DNA of 46,547 bases from Lentisphaeria bacterium UBA1776 (lineage in GTDB: Bacteria; Verrucomicrobiota; Lentisphaeria; Victivallales; Victivallaceae): NCBI GenBank assembly GCA_002314605.1, contig DCGO01000011.1:9283-55829 (forward strand), written 5' to 3'. The position numbers and the translations under genes are program-made. Every line of letters begins with the position of its first letter. The first letter of the stretch is position 1. The notes under the pieces are model-generated. The model was not told the origin of the DNA and searched no databases. It worked only from the letters and a program-made list of their open reading frames with translations. Shown here piece after piece: positions 25,742 through 33,568 of this stretch.

Positions 25742-26935
25742 TCACTGCTTCGGGTCCTGCGCCTCGGCGGAAACCGACTGATTCCGGATCCGTTCCGCCT
25801 CCGGGATCTTCCCTTTGACCGTGATCGGTTCCGGTATATCTTTCCCCCGGTGACTTAAGATCACCTGTGAACTGGTCTGATTGACACTCTTGATGACATA
25901 CTTTGTCCGTCCGCCTTTGCCGCGGCGGCCCACGGTGATCTCCCGGCGGGCCCCCATGGGAGGATACTCCCGCCCGGTCCCGATATCCAGCAGAACCACC
26001 TTGGCATCCGGCGTATAGACGTCTTTGCCGATCTGCATGCGGATCCTGGTCCCGTTGTCCGAAGCCAGATCAATGCAGGACTTATCCAGAACATTGCCGT
26101 GCTTGTCCTTGGTCTTGCGGTCAAGCGTGATATCCATGATCTTGTAATAACTGTCTTCAATCTTCACCAGATTGCCCAGCATCTCAAAATTGGTGTTCTC
26201 GATCTCCCCGGTCTTGAGATTGATGATGTTGATCTGAACATCCCAGGTCTTCTTGTCATCGGGATTTCTCGCCATGATCGCCTTCAGCTGCATGGGCAGC
26301 TTGACTTTCTCGATGGATTTCACCACCAGGCGGTGCCACATGGGCGGATGGCTCCCTGCCCGGGACATGTCGGTCCCCTGCCGGTATTCGTACAGGTTCG
26401 AAAATCCGTCGCCGTCCATATCGTCCAGCACGTTGGCCGGGTCATTGACCGGCAGACCGTACCGCTCTTTCAGCCGGTGGGGAATGCCGCAGCCGTCCGG
26501 GTCCTCGGCCGTCACCGCACCCCGGCGGAACATGACCTGCTTCGGCGGCGCAACCAGCTTCTTGTGACACCAGGGACAGCCCTCTTTTTCATTACCGAAA
26601 AAATACAGCGGGATGATCCGCTCACACTCTTCATGTCCGCAGCGGGCACCGCCAAAAGTCACCACCAGATCCGAACAGAACTGCTGGTACCGTCCCGGTC
26701 GCGGCGTGCTGACAGCCCAGGGTTTCATCCCGTAAAGGTTCTTTGCCAGATCAAAATCCGGATCCTTTTCGTCACAGGCTTTGTAGTCGGCCGTCATCTT
26801 CGGGATCTTCAGATCATCCCGGGTCACGTTGCTGGGCCCCTTGATGATACTGGCAAGATAAAGCATCGAACCGATCAAAAGCAGGAGCAACCCGGCCAAC
26901 ACGATCTTTTCATAATGTTTCTTGAAAAATTCCAC
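25742..26935 (-). CDS. Amuc_1099-like pilus-system membrane protein
   Basis: 397 residues. One N-terminal membrane helix (11-31) anchors a large, presumably periplasmic domain. A cysteine quartet C99, C104, C120 and C123 (CGHEEC ... CPWC) resembles a zinc ribbon. An acidic loop, DDMDGDGFSN (171-180) followed by E183 and GTD, is a DxDxDG calcium-binding type motif. C-terminal beta segments hold GRREITVGRRGKG-like strands. It matches in position, size and topology the Amuc_1099 family of PVC bacteria, whose biochemical role is not known. The start is GTG with GGAGG 6 nt upstream. It lies between the 1100-like gene and the first secretin gene. Confidence 0.75.
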   Translation of the reverse strand: MEFFKKHYEKIVLAGLLLLLIGSMLYLASIIKGPSNVTRDDLKIPKMTADYKACDEKDPDFDLAKNLYGMKPWAVSTPRPGRYQQFCSDLVVTFGGARCGHEECERIIPLYFFGNEKEGCPWCHKKLVAPPKQVMFRRGAVTAEDPDGCGIPHRLKERYGLPVNDPANVLDDMDGDGFSNLYEYRQGTDMSRAGSHPPMWHRLVVKSIEKVKLPMQLKAIMARNPDDKKTWDVQINIINLKTGEIENTNFEMLGNLVKIEDSYYKIMDITLDRKTKDKHGNVLDKSCIDLASDNGTRIRMQIGKDVYTPDAKVVLLDIGTGREYPPMGARREITVGRRGKGGRTKYVIKSVNQTSSQVILSHRGKDIPEPITVKGKIPEAERIRNQSVSAEAQDPKQ

Positions 26936-26958
26936 AGTAATCCTCCGTCACCGACCTA

Positions 26959-28374
26959 TTACTCCAGCTCCGGCTCCGCAATGAAAACATAATCGACATC
27001 GAATACTGCTTCGCAGTTCCTGCTGTCGCCGAACAGAATCTGCCCGTATCCGGTCCGCTGGTGATACGGTTTCTTCATCTGCTCCGCACGGATCTGCTCT
27101 GCGGTCTTTGCCGGCTTCGCCTTCCCGTCCGGATCTGCGGCGGACGCCGCTTCGGGAGCGGGACGCGGTGCACCTCCCCGCCTGGAGGACGCCGCCGCTT
27201 CATTTCCGGCAGCAGCCGAAGAAGCATCGCCGCTGCTGCTACGCTGGGACTGCAGCTCCTCCTGCCGGCTCAAAAAGACCTCGCGGGCGCCATCCCGGTC
27301 CGCATACAGGAAAATACTGCGGATGATATACATGCGGTTTTCCGCCGCAGCATCATTCAGATTTTTCGCGAAGGCACGGATATTGGCAATCTCTCCGGTC
27401 ACGCTGAAGGTATAGTGGTAAGCCGTATAGCGCCCCGCCTGCTCGCCCTCCAGCTTGCGGATGGTGAAACTGTTCAGGGCGGAAAGCCGGTTCATGACCA
27501 TTCTCCGAACCAGATCTCCGATCACTTCCCAGTTCTTGACAATGAAAACAATCTGGCCCGGCTGGGGATTGTTTTTGTAGTCGAATCCGAAATTGACAGC
27601 CGGTCCCAGAACTTCGAGTTTATCCGTACTCTTGTCATCATCCGGCGTGGCATCCGGGGGAAGATCCGCATCCGTTTTTTTCGGCGGATCCCCGGGACGG
27701 GGCGGAGGATTGCTGCACAATTCCAGCATCCAGTCCTGCATGGGAAGCATGAACCGCTGCTTGAAACGCTCCGGATGATTTTCAAAATTCCGGGGCACAC
27801 CCAGCACGGACAGGAGAATGTCCGGCAGATTATCCTCGTTCAGAACTTCCACGGTCAGCTTCTGATATTCCTTTTTGAAAGCCTGAACGGCTTTGTTCCA
27901 GCGTGCCTGTCTCTGCGCCGGAGTCAGTTTAAGTTCTGCAGCCCAGTCCCGATCCGGGATCATGCCGCGGCTGAACCGCTGGTAAAAACTCAGCCGTCCG
28001 CCCTGAAGCTTGCGGTCCGCATCCCCTTCCCAGGCAGCCTTGAAATTTTCCTTGAATTTGTCTTTTTCCACGCCGAGCTCCGTCAGAAAAGCATTTAAAG
28101 CCGGAGTCTTGATCTGCCCGAAATGCGGCAGAAGTTCCGCTGTTTTCCGGCGGAAGAATGCAACGTCGCGCCGCATCGGCGCCTCGTTTTCCTTGACCGG
28201 CCGGGGACGCTTGTCCAGTTTCTTGATCTCGTCCCGCAGCTTTTCCGCCTGCTCGAAAAAGCTGTACATCCTTGCATGGCTGAGTACGGCCAGAACCAGC
28301 AGCACCAGTGCACCCGCAATGGTGCACCCCAAAACCACGAACAACGTCAGATTGTTCTTAACAAAACGATTCAT
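26959..28374 (-). CDS. Amuc_1100-like pilus-system protein (PilO-type)
   Basis: 471 residues. A single N-terminal membrane helix (about 10-32) is followed by a short coiled coil (35-57), a helical region, an acidic proline-rich stretch (PPPRPGDPPKKTDADLPPD), a ferredoxin-like PilO-type domain near YTAYHYTFSVTGEIANIRAF, and a low-complexity Ala/Ser-rich tail. This layout matches Amuc_1100, the Akkermansia membrane protein that resembles PilO/GspM alignment-complex subunits. It is 9 nt after the PilM-like gene. It is longer than Amuc_1100 as I remember it (about 317 residues), mainly through an N-terminal insertion. Family by synteny and topology; sequence identity would be low. Confidence 0.72.
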   Translation of the reverse strand: MNRFVKNNLTLFVVLGCTIAGALVLLVLAVLSHARMYSFFEQAEKLRDEIKKLDKRPRPVKENEAPMRRDVAFFRRKTAELLPHFGQIKTPALNAFLTELGVEKDKFKENFKAAWEGDADRKLQGGRLSFYQRFSRGMIPDRDWAAELKLTPAQRQARWNKAVQAFKKEYQKLTVEVLNEDNLPDILLSVLGVPRNFENHPERFKQRFMLPMQDWMLELCSNPPPRPGDPPKKTDADLPPDATPDDDKSTDKLEVLGPAVNFGFDYKNNPQPGQIVFIVKNWEVIGDLVRRMVMNRLSALNSFTIRKLEGEQAGRYTAYHYTFSVTGEIANIRAFAKNLNDAAAENRMYIIRSIFLYADRDGAREVFLSRQEELQSQRSSSGDASSAAAGNEAAASSRRGGAPRPAPEAASAADPDGKAKPAKTAEQIRAEQMKKPYHQRTGYGQILFGDSRNCEAVFDVDYVFIAEPELE

Positions 28375-28383
28375 GCCGCGCCG

Positions 28384-30234
28384 TCACTTCCTGATTGGAG
28401 TTTTGAGTTTCAATGTCACAATGAAGGATTTCAGCCCGTCCTTTTCCCAGCCGGGATCGTTGGCAAGCACCTTGAAACCGTCCTGATCCTGCGAGAAATA
28501 AACACTTTTGCGGAGATTCTGCCGGAACTTGTTGAACACCATCTCCTCCTGAGGCAGATTCAAGGTATAGAATTTCAGCCGGATCTCATTGACATCCGTA
28601 ATAAGACTGGCATCCTTGCGGTCAAAATTCTGCGCCGTTTTCGCAGCCGCGGCGGGATCCGCCGACTCCGCCGGACCGAAAAGTCCGGGATCTCCGCCGG
28701 CAGCCTGGGCGCCAGTCGCGGCAGCCGGCTTGACCTCCGTACCCAGGCCCTCCAGCGCGACCAGAAACATGGTGTTCGGGATCATCGACTGCAGCTCCAG
28801 CAACATATCGGTCCAATTGGAACGGATCTTCAAAAACCGCATGGCCTCGTCATATTCCCCCCGGGCCGCACCCAGTTCCTGACTCAGGGTGTCGATCTTC
28901 TTCTTCCACACCATGGTCTGAGTCACCTCATCCTGAGTACGGCTCACCAGCTCGGCACTCTTCCTTGTCCGGTAGATCACCGTAAGAAGGAAGCACAGAA
29001 GGCAGAAGAGGATCAGCACCGCGCTGATGTAAAAGTACGGCCGCTTCTGGACAAAATCCTGCTGGAAGGTGATCCGCTCCGGCACCAGTGAAATATCAAC
29101 CGGACACGCCCCTACCTGACGCAGACTCATTCCCACCAGTTCCGAAAACATCGGAGCCACATCCAGAAGTTTCTGACGGTCCACACTGTCGGCAATGGCG
29201 ATGCCTGTGAAAACATTCAGATAGTCCACATCAATATGAAGCTTTTCCTTGAAGAAATCCTGCGTGTACTGCATCAGGGATCCGCCGCCGGCCAGCAGCA
29301 TCCGTTTCGGCGCCGTCCCTCCGTGAGCACTGCGCCACACACTGAAAGAACGGTTGATCTCGCCGTGGAGCCGGGTCATGATGTTGCGGGCGATCTTGGA
29401 AATGGTGGCGGCGACTTCCGACTCCGGCTCATCGTATGCTCCGCCCAGAGCCACGAAACCGTAGCGGATCTTCAGGTCTTCCGCTTCCTGAAAACTGATG
29501 CCGAATTCCTTGCTGATCTGCAGCGTGATGGAATCTCCGGCAATGGGAATATTCCGCACAAAGAGCCGTTCGCCTTCCGCGATCACCAGACTGGTGCAGC
29601 GGGCGCCGATATTCAGAAGCAGAGTGCTGGTATTGTCCTGACACTGGCTCACCTTGGCTGCATTGAACATCGCTGCCGGAGCGATATCCACCGACAGGAC
29701 CTGTTTGCCGGAAGTCACCAGAATTTCGGTATAAGCATCGATCTGGTCGCTCTTCACGGCCACAAACAACGCTTCAAATTCATCAACGTTTTCGACCTCG
29801 ACCTTCGGCTTGGACCGGTCCTCGCCGATCACCGCCTCCACCTCACGCTCCACCTGTATGGTGTGCTTCAGAAGCTGATACCCCCAAACAACCTCGTTCA
29901 TGTCGTACGGGACCACCGTACCAGCCTCAAATTCCACGATTTTGGCGATATTGGGCGCGTTTTCCGAAAGCTGGGGCAGTTTGGACAGACGGGAAAAAGA
30001 GGCCGCACCGGAAATGGAAAGACTGACCCGGGTGGCACGGAAGTCATTTTCATTCAAAAGCTGCCGGTAGGCTTCCGCAAACGCCAGCACCGGATCCATT
30101 TCCCGGTCAGGAAGATCCCGGAACGCAAATTTCTCCAGCCGGATGGCGCCATTGTCCGCGACGGAAAATTCCGCCATCTTCAGACATCCGCCGCCGATGT
30201 CAATGGTCAAAACCAAGTTGTCGTGTCTTCCCAT
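28384..30234 (-). CDS. PilM-PilN fusion, Amuc_1101-like
   Basis: 616 residues. The N-terminal ~350 residues are an actin-like PilM fold: phosphate loop LTIDIGGGCLKMAEF (9-23), LLLNIGARCTSLVIAEG (205-221), and adenosine motif MLLAGGGSLM (312-321). A membrane helix (400-420) is followed by a coiled coil (425-470) and a PilN-like periplasmic part with an Ala-rich linker (AAATGAQAAGG). In canonical type IV pili PilM and PilN are separate proteins bound through the PilN N-terminus; here they are one chain. The ATP-binding loops look complete. Upstream is the 1102-like gene, downstream the 1100-like gene at 9 nt. No PilB/PilT motor ATPase, pilin or prepilin peptidase lies in the window. Confidence 0.83.
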   Translation of the reverse strand: MGRHDNLVLTIDIGGGCLKMAEFSVADNGAIRLEKFAFRDLPDREMDPVLAFAEAYRQLLNENDFRATRVSLSISGAASFSRLSKLPQLSENAPNIAKIVEFEAGTVVPYDMNEVVWGYQLLKHTIQVEREVEAVIGEDRSKPKVEVENVDEFEALFVAVKSDQIDAYTEILVTSGKQVLSVDIAPAAMFNAAKVSQCQDNTSTLLLNIGARCTSLVIAEGERLFVRNIPIAGDSITLQISKEFGISFQEAEDLKIRYGFVALGGAYDEPESEVAATISKIARNIMTRLHGEINRSFSVWRSAHGGTAPKRMLLAGGGSLMQYTQDFFKEKLHIDVDYLNVFTGIAIADSVDRQKLLDVAPMFSELVGMSLRQVGACPVDISLVPERITFQQDFVQKRPYFYISAVLILFCLLCFLLTVIYRTRKSAELVSRTQDEVTQTMVWKKKIDTLSQELGAARGEYDEAMRFLKIRSNWTDMLLELQSMIPNTMFLVALEGLGTEVKPAAATGAQAAGGDPGLFGPAESADPAAAAKTAQNFDRKDASLITDVNEIRLKFYTLNLPQEEMVFNKFRQNLRKSVYFSQDQDGFKVLANDPGWEKDGLKSFIVTLKLKTPIRK

Positions 30235-30276
30235 AATCCGCCGTCTCTATCCGTTATATTGCCGCAAAAACGCTTT

Positions 30277-31005
30277 TCAGCGCTTGATTTCCTCGCTCTC
30301 GCTCTGAATGATATTATCGTAGATGAGATCGTAAAAGTCGTAACGGAAATGAACCCAAGGGGTCTTCTCCTTGGAGTACAGGCCTCCCCTCAAAACAATG
30401 ACATTACTGTAATTCCTGTCAAATTTCTTGATCATGGCTTCCGCATCTTTCCACGCATTGCTGCCGGGCACAAGCATTTTCATCCGCTTTCCGTCCGCAG
30501 CCAGGATCCCGGATCCGAGCAGGACGCGCCCGTTGCCGTAAAATGCGACTTTCGCCGCCCGGACGCTCTTCGGGTCGGCCCATCCGCAGTAACGGTCGAG
30601 GATCTTCGGAGAGATGTAAAAGATGCCGGGGTGCTGTTTACCGTCGGCAGGGATCGTGAAAAAACGGGTCTTGCCGGTGAGAACAACGTATTCCGTGTTT
30701 TTTTTGCCGGTATTGCGGACGATGACGGCGGTCCCCTCCATGGTAATGTCGTCATACCACTGTTCGCCGGAAGAACGGGGAGAAGGAACAAAGGTGGAAT
30801 GCAGAACGAACCAGCGGGTTTTGGAGGAAACCCTGGAGGTGTTGCTGGCATTTTCATATTTTTGGATCGGGGTGGTCCGGAATCCCAGCACCATATTGGT
30901 CACATCAAAACTGCCGCCAGCTCCGCGGCTCTCCGTCGCAGCAAGACTGCCGGAAAGCGTGACTGCCGCCAGCATCCAGAATATTTTCGCCGAAAAATTC
31001 ATCAT
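30277..31005 (-). CDS. Amuc_1102-like secreted protein
   Basis: 242 residues with a signal peptide (FWMLAAVTLSGSLAATES) and a beta-rich mature part with no catalytic motif that I recognise. Conserved-looking elements include MVLGFRTTPIQKYENAS, TRWFVLHSTFVP and WVHFRYDFYDL. It lies in the position of Amuc_1102 beside the PilM gene, and its size and predicted beta-sandwich fit that family. GAGGG lies 6 nt before ATG 31005; a GTG at 31032 that overlaps the secG stop is an alternative. Predicted periplasmic; role unknown. Confidence 0.65.
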   Translation of the reverse strand: MMNFSAKIFWMLAAVTLSGSLAATESRGAGGSFDVTNMVLGFRTTPIQKYENASNTSRVSSKTRWFVLHSTFVPSPRSSGEQWYDDITMEGTAVIVRNTGKKNTEYVVLTGKTRFFTIPADGKQHPGIFYISPKILDRYCGWADPKSVRAAKVAFYGNGRVLLGSGILAADGKRMKMLVPGSNAWKDAEAMIKKFDRNYSNVIVLRGGLYSKEKTPWVHFRYDFYDLIYDNIIQSESEEIKR

Positions 31006-31028
31006 CCAGAACCCTCTGTGCGCCGAAA

Positions 31029-31442
31029 TCACTTACCGGCTTTTTTGGCCTCCGCCTTCACAGGCTTGGCCTCCGCCTTCACAGGTTTGGCCTCCGCCTT
31101 CACAGGTTTGGCCTCCGCCTTCACAGATTTGGCCTCCGCCTTCACAGGCTTGGCTTCCGCCTTCGCGATCCCTTTGCTGATGGACGAAAGTTCATCCTTG
31201 CCGCGGTATCCGTGCCCGATCAGTGTGGCAAGCACCAGAGAGACCACAAAGAAAATCGCCGTCAGCCACACCGTCGCCTTGGTAAGATGACTGCCGGCAT
31301 GGGCACCCAGCACCGATTCACCGACCCCTCCGAAAGCGGATCCCATACCGCCGCCTTTGGACGGCTGAATCAGAATCAGACCGATGAGCAGAAGCCCGGT
31401 CACCACCACCAGCGCGTACAGAATTACAGTCAGAATGCCCAT
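31029..31442 (-). CDS. secG: Preprotein translocase subunit SecG with a lysine-rich repeat tail
   Basis: 137 residues. Two membrane helices (3-24 and 56-76) flank the SecG loop, with QPSKGGGMGSAFGG (26-39), which is diagnostic. SecG assists SecYE in protein export. After residue 85 comes an unusual tail of five heptads of the type KPVKAEA, ending KKAGK, so the C-terminus carries a strong positive/alternating charge pattern. GGAG lies 6 nt before ATG 31442. tpiA next to secG is a common bacterial pairing; here secG also leads the pilus-like operon, with its stop 23 nt before the 1102-like start. The tail is encoded by a 21-bp DNA repeat. Confidence 0.9.
   Translation of the reverse strand: MGILTVILYALVVVTGLLLIGLILIQPSKGGGMGSAFGGVGESVLGAHAGSHLTKATVWLTAIFFVVSLVLATLIGHGYRGKDELSSISKGIAKAEAKPVKAEAKSVKAEAKPVKAEAKPVKAEAKPVKAEAKKAGK
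31047..31166. repeat. 21-bp tandem repeat in the secG tail
   Basis: Five copies of about GGCCTCCGCCTTCACAGGTT plus one base (31047-31067, 31068-31088, 31089-31109, 31110-31130, 31131-31151) and a diverged sixth (from 31152). Copies differ at one to three positions. Coding for alternating KPVKAEA heptads on the minus strand. Confidence 0.9.
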
Positions 31443-31487
31443 TCTTTTCTCCAATTTCCGGGAATGACCCGGGTTAGACCTTTCGTC

Positions 31488-31516
31488 ACAATAACACCAA
31501 CTCCGGAAAAAGTCAA
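31488..31516 (-). promoter_or_regulatory. Candidate promoter of the secG - pilus-like operon
   Basis: Minus strand TTGACT (31516-31511), 17 nt, TATTGT (31493-31488), 46 nt before the secG start. The -35 element lies in the loop of a perfect inverted repeat. Confidence 0.5.
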
Positions 31517-31529
31517 ATCTTTTCCGGAG
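31501..31529. promoter_or_regulatory. Perfect 10-bp inverted repeat around the secG -35 box
   Basis: CTCCGGAAAA (31501-31510), 9-nt loop, TTTTCCGGAG (31520-31529). It could be an operator at the -35 of the secG/pilus operon. Alternatively it is an RNA hairpin that ends the tpiA transcript; on that strand no U-run follows it, which makes termination less likely. A second, imperfect hairpin lies at 31549-31571. Confidence 0.5.
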
Positions 31530-31597
31530 GAACTTTTCTTTTTTTTATCGGAAACCCGGTCAGGGCTTCCGATGCATCCGATTTTCTGAACCGGGGT

Positions 31598-32377
31598 TCA
31601 GCAGCCGCACTTGCCGGCAATGGCCTGCTTCACCAGATTGGCGAAGCTGTCCGCCTTCAGGGCCGCACCGCCGATCAGACCGCCGTTGATATCCGCCTGA
31701 CTGCAGAGTGCCGCCGCATTCTCCGGCTTCATGCTGCCGCCGTACTGAATCACGATCTTCTCCGCCGTCTCGGCACCGAATTTGCCGGCGATGAAATTGC
31801 GGATGAATTTATGCGTAGCCTCGGCGATTTCCGGCGTGGCCGTCTTGCCGGTGCCGATGGCCCAGACCGGCTCGTATGCCAGGATCAAATCCGCCACCGT
31901 GGCGGCGGAAAGCCCTTCAAGACCACCTGCAAGCTGCTCGGAAAGCACCGCCTCGGTGCGGTTCCCGGTACGCTCCGCATCCGTCTCGCCGATGCAGATG
32001 ATCGGCTTGAGACCGGCCGCCAGCGCCGCCTTGATGCGGGCATTGACCGTGGCATTGGTCTCTCCGAAATACTGACGGCGCTCGCTGTGACCGATGATCA
32101 CATACTCCACACCGGTTTCCTTCAGCATGGCGGCGGAAATTTCACCGGTGAAAGCACCGGATTCGGCCCAGTGAATATTCTGGGCGCCGACCTTGATATT
32201 GCTGCCGGCAGCGGCTTCCACCACAGCAGAAAGGGTGGTGAAAGGCGGGCAGACAATGATCTCCGCCTTGCAGGAGCAAACATCCGCGACCAGGGGTTTC
32301 AAGGCTTCCACCAGGGCTTTCCCCTCGGAAGCAGTCTTGTTCATTTTCCAGTTTCCGGCGATGACAACTTTGCTCAT
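31598..32377 (-). CDS. tpiA: Triosephosphate isomerase
   Basis: 259-residue TIM-barrel enzyme interconverting dihydroxyacetone phosphate and glyceraldehyde 3-phosphate. The catalytic lysine is in GNWKMN (8-13), the histidine in IIGHSERRQYFGE, and the glutamate in AYEPVWAIGTG; the phosphate-binding GGSMKPEN and GGLIGGAAL loops are intact. The frame is open far upstream of the ATG at 32377 but runs antisense to the regulator gene, so it is not coding. It is divergent from the HTH regulator and has a TTGCAA-17-TATATT promoter. Confidence 0.98.
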   Translation of the reverse strand: MSKVVIAGNWKMNKTASEGKALVEALKPLVADVCSCKAEIIVCPPFTTLSAVVEAAAGSNIKVGAQNIHWAESGAFTGEISAAMLKETGVEYVIIGHSERRQYFGETNATVNARIKAALAAGLKPIICIGETDAERTGNRTEAVLSEQLAGGLEGLSAATVADLILAYEPVWAIGTGKTATPEIAEATHKFIRNFIAGKFGAETAEKIVIQYGGSMKPENAAALCSQADINGGLIGGAALKADSFANLVKQAIAGKCGC

Positions 32378-32429
32378 TTTCTCTACAGTCCTCGATTTTA
32401 GGTTGTTAGTTGTAACGAAACAATTACGT

Positions 32430-32458
32430 AATATAGCACGCTTTTCAGTTTTTTGCAA
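32430..32458 (-). promoter_or_regulatory. Promoter of tpiA
   Basis: Minus strand TTGCAA (32458-32453), 17 nt, TATATT (32435-32430), followed by ACG, 52 nt before the ATG. Mirrors the divergent promoter at 32511-32539. Confidence 0.72.
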
Positions 32459-32510
32459 ATTCTCCGCCGGGGCGCACACCTCCGGACAACGGGACTTCTC
32501 CGGAAAAAAG

Positions 32511-32539
32511 TTGCAAACTGCGGATTGCCGGTGTATATT
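32511..32539 (+). promoter_or_regulatory. Promoter of the HTH regulator and downstream genes
   Basis: TTGCAA (32511-32516), 17 nt, TATATT (32534-32539), followed by ACG, the same as the tpiA promoter on the other strand. It should serve the regulator and perhaps uppP onward. Confidence 0.72.
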
Positions 32540-32602
32540 ACGCGAAATGGATAGTGGGTTGTGTCGCGCGTCCGGGAAACAAAATTTACGAAAGGATCGT
32601 TC

Positions 32603-33541
32603 ATGCCTCCGGTATCTCCTCTGAAACAGCGTTTCGGCGCACGGCTGCGGGCCCTTGTTCGCAGATCCCCGTACCGTCAATGCGATGTTTCCGCCGCACT
32701 CAAGATCTCCAATTCCGCCGTTTCCCAGATGCTCGGCGGCAAGATCGTCCCCCGGCACCAGCAGCTGCAGACGATATGCCGTCTCCTGAATCTCTCGCAG
32801 AACGAAGAACTGGAACTTACCGGAATGCTCATGAATATCCGCAACGGGGAAACCCTCTTCCGCAGCCGGTTCAACCAGATGTTCACCGCCGCATGCCGGG
32901 AAAGCGGACTCTCCATGGAGGAACTGGAAAAAGCGTCCGGCATCCCGCTGATCCGGCTGCAGCTGTTTGAAAACTGTTATGACGCTCTGCCCCTCCTTGA
33001 GGAGATCCGGAAACTCGCACCGGTACTTCATTGTCCGGTGCAGGACCTTCTGCTGGCTTCCGGCCTCGGCGAGGCCCGCACCGCCGGCAACGGTTCCCTC
33101 ACCGTAGCTGAACCGGCAGCAGAATTCCGCCGGGACCGGGGGGAACGCAAACTGCCGGTCATTGAACTGGACTGTCTGCAGGAATACACCCGGAGAACCG
33201 CCTTCTTTGTCTTTGCCGCAGAACGGGCGGTACGGCAGACGCCCCGGGGCAGTGATCTGGAAGTTCCGGTCGCTGCCGTCACGGCACCGGCCCGCCGGCT
33301 GCAGCTGGGAGTTGCAGGCGAGGTGATGCTGCTTGTTTCCGAGGAACTTCCGCCGGGATTCCGGAATCTTGAGCTCTTTTCCGACAAAGATCACGTTATC
33401 CGGCTGAGGGAGAAAAAAAACGGGATCTGGCGGCTCTTTCAGCTTTCCGGCGGCCCGGGGGAGGTCAGTCCCTACGCAACATGGTCGCTGAATGTTCTGG
33501 AACTGATCCTGCGTCCAGTGCGGGGCGGACAGCTGAACTGA
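32603..33541 (+). CDS. XRE-type HTH protein with a second HTH-like domain
   Basis: 312 residues. The N-terminal ~75 residues form an XRE/Cro-type helix-turn-helix (YRQCDVSAALKISNSAVSQML with GKIVPRHQQLQTICRLL). Residues ~85-155 look like a diverged second unit (CRESGLSMEELEKASGIPLI, then LAPVLHCPVQDLLLASGLG). The C-terminal half is of unknown type, without the S24/LexA catalytic residues. AAGGA lies about 6 nt before ATG 32603; an upstream GTG is less likely. It is divergent from tpiA across twin promoters, which suggests that it may regulate tpiA or itself. A regulatory function is inferred from the HTH only. Confidence 0.72.
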   Translation: MPPVSPLKQRFGARLRALVRRSPYRQCDVSAALKISNSAVSQMLGGKIVPRHQQLQTICRLLNLSQNEELELTGMLMNIRNGETLFRSRFNQMFTAACRESGLSMEELEKASGIPLIRLQLFENCYDALPLLEEIRKLAPVLHCPVQDLLLASGLGEARTAGNGSLTVAEPAAEFRRDRGERKLPVIELDCLQEYTRRTAFFVFAAERAVRQTPRGSDLEVPVAAVTAPARRLQLGVAGEVMLLVSEELPPGFRNLELFSDKDHVIRLREKKNGIWRLFQLSGGPGEVSPYATWSLNVLELILRPVRGGQLN

Positions 33542-33568
33542 TTTTCACCCGGTTACAGGAGAAAAAAA

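Noticed and set aside
31549..31571. Hairpin after tpiA as an intrinsic terminator
   Set aside because: The stem is imperfect (one A-C mismatch, or G-U on the minus strand), and on the tpiA strand an A-run, not a U-run, follows.
32378..33394. Open frame extending tpiA upstream by over 300 codons
   Set aside because: It lies antisense to the HTH gene and across two promoters; TIM homologues start at MSK.
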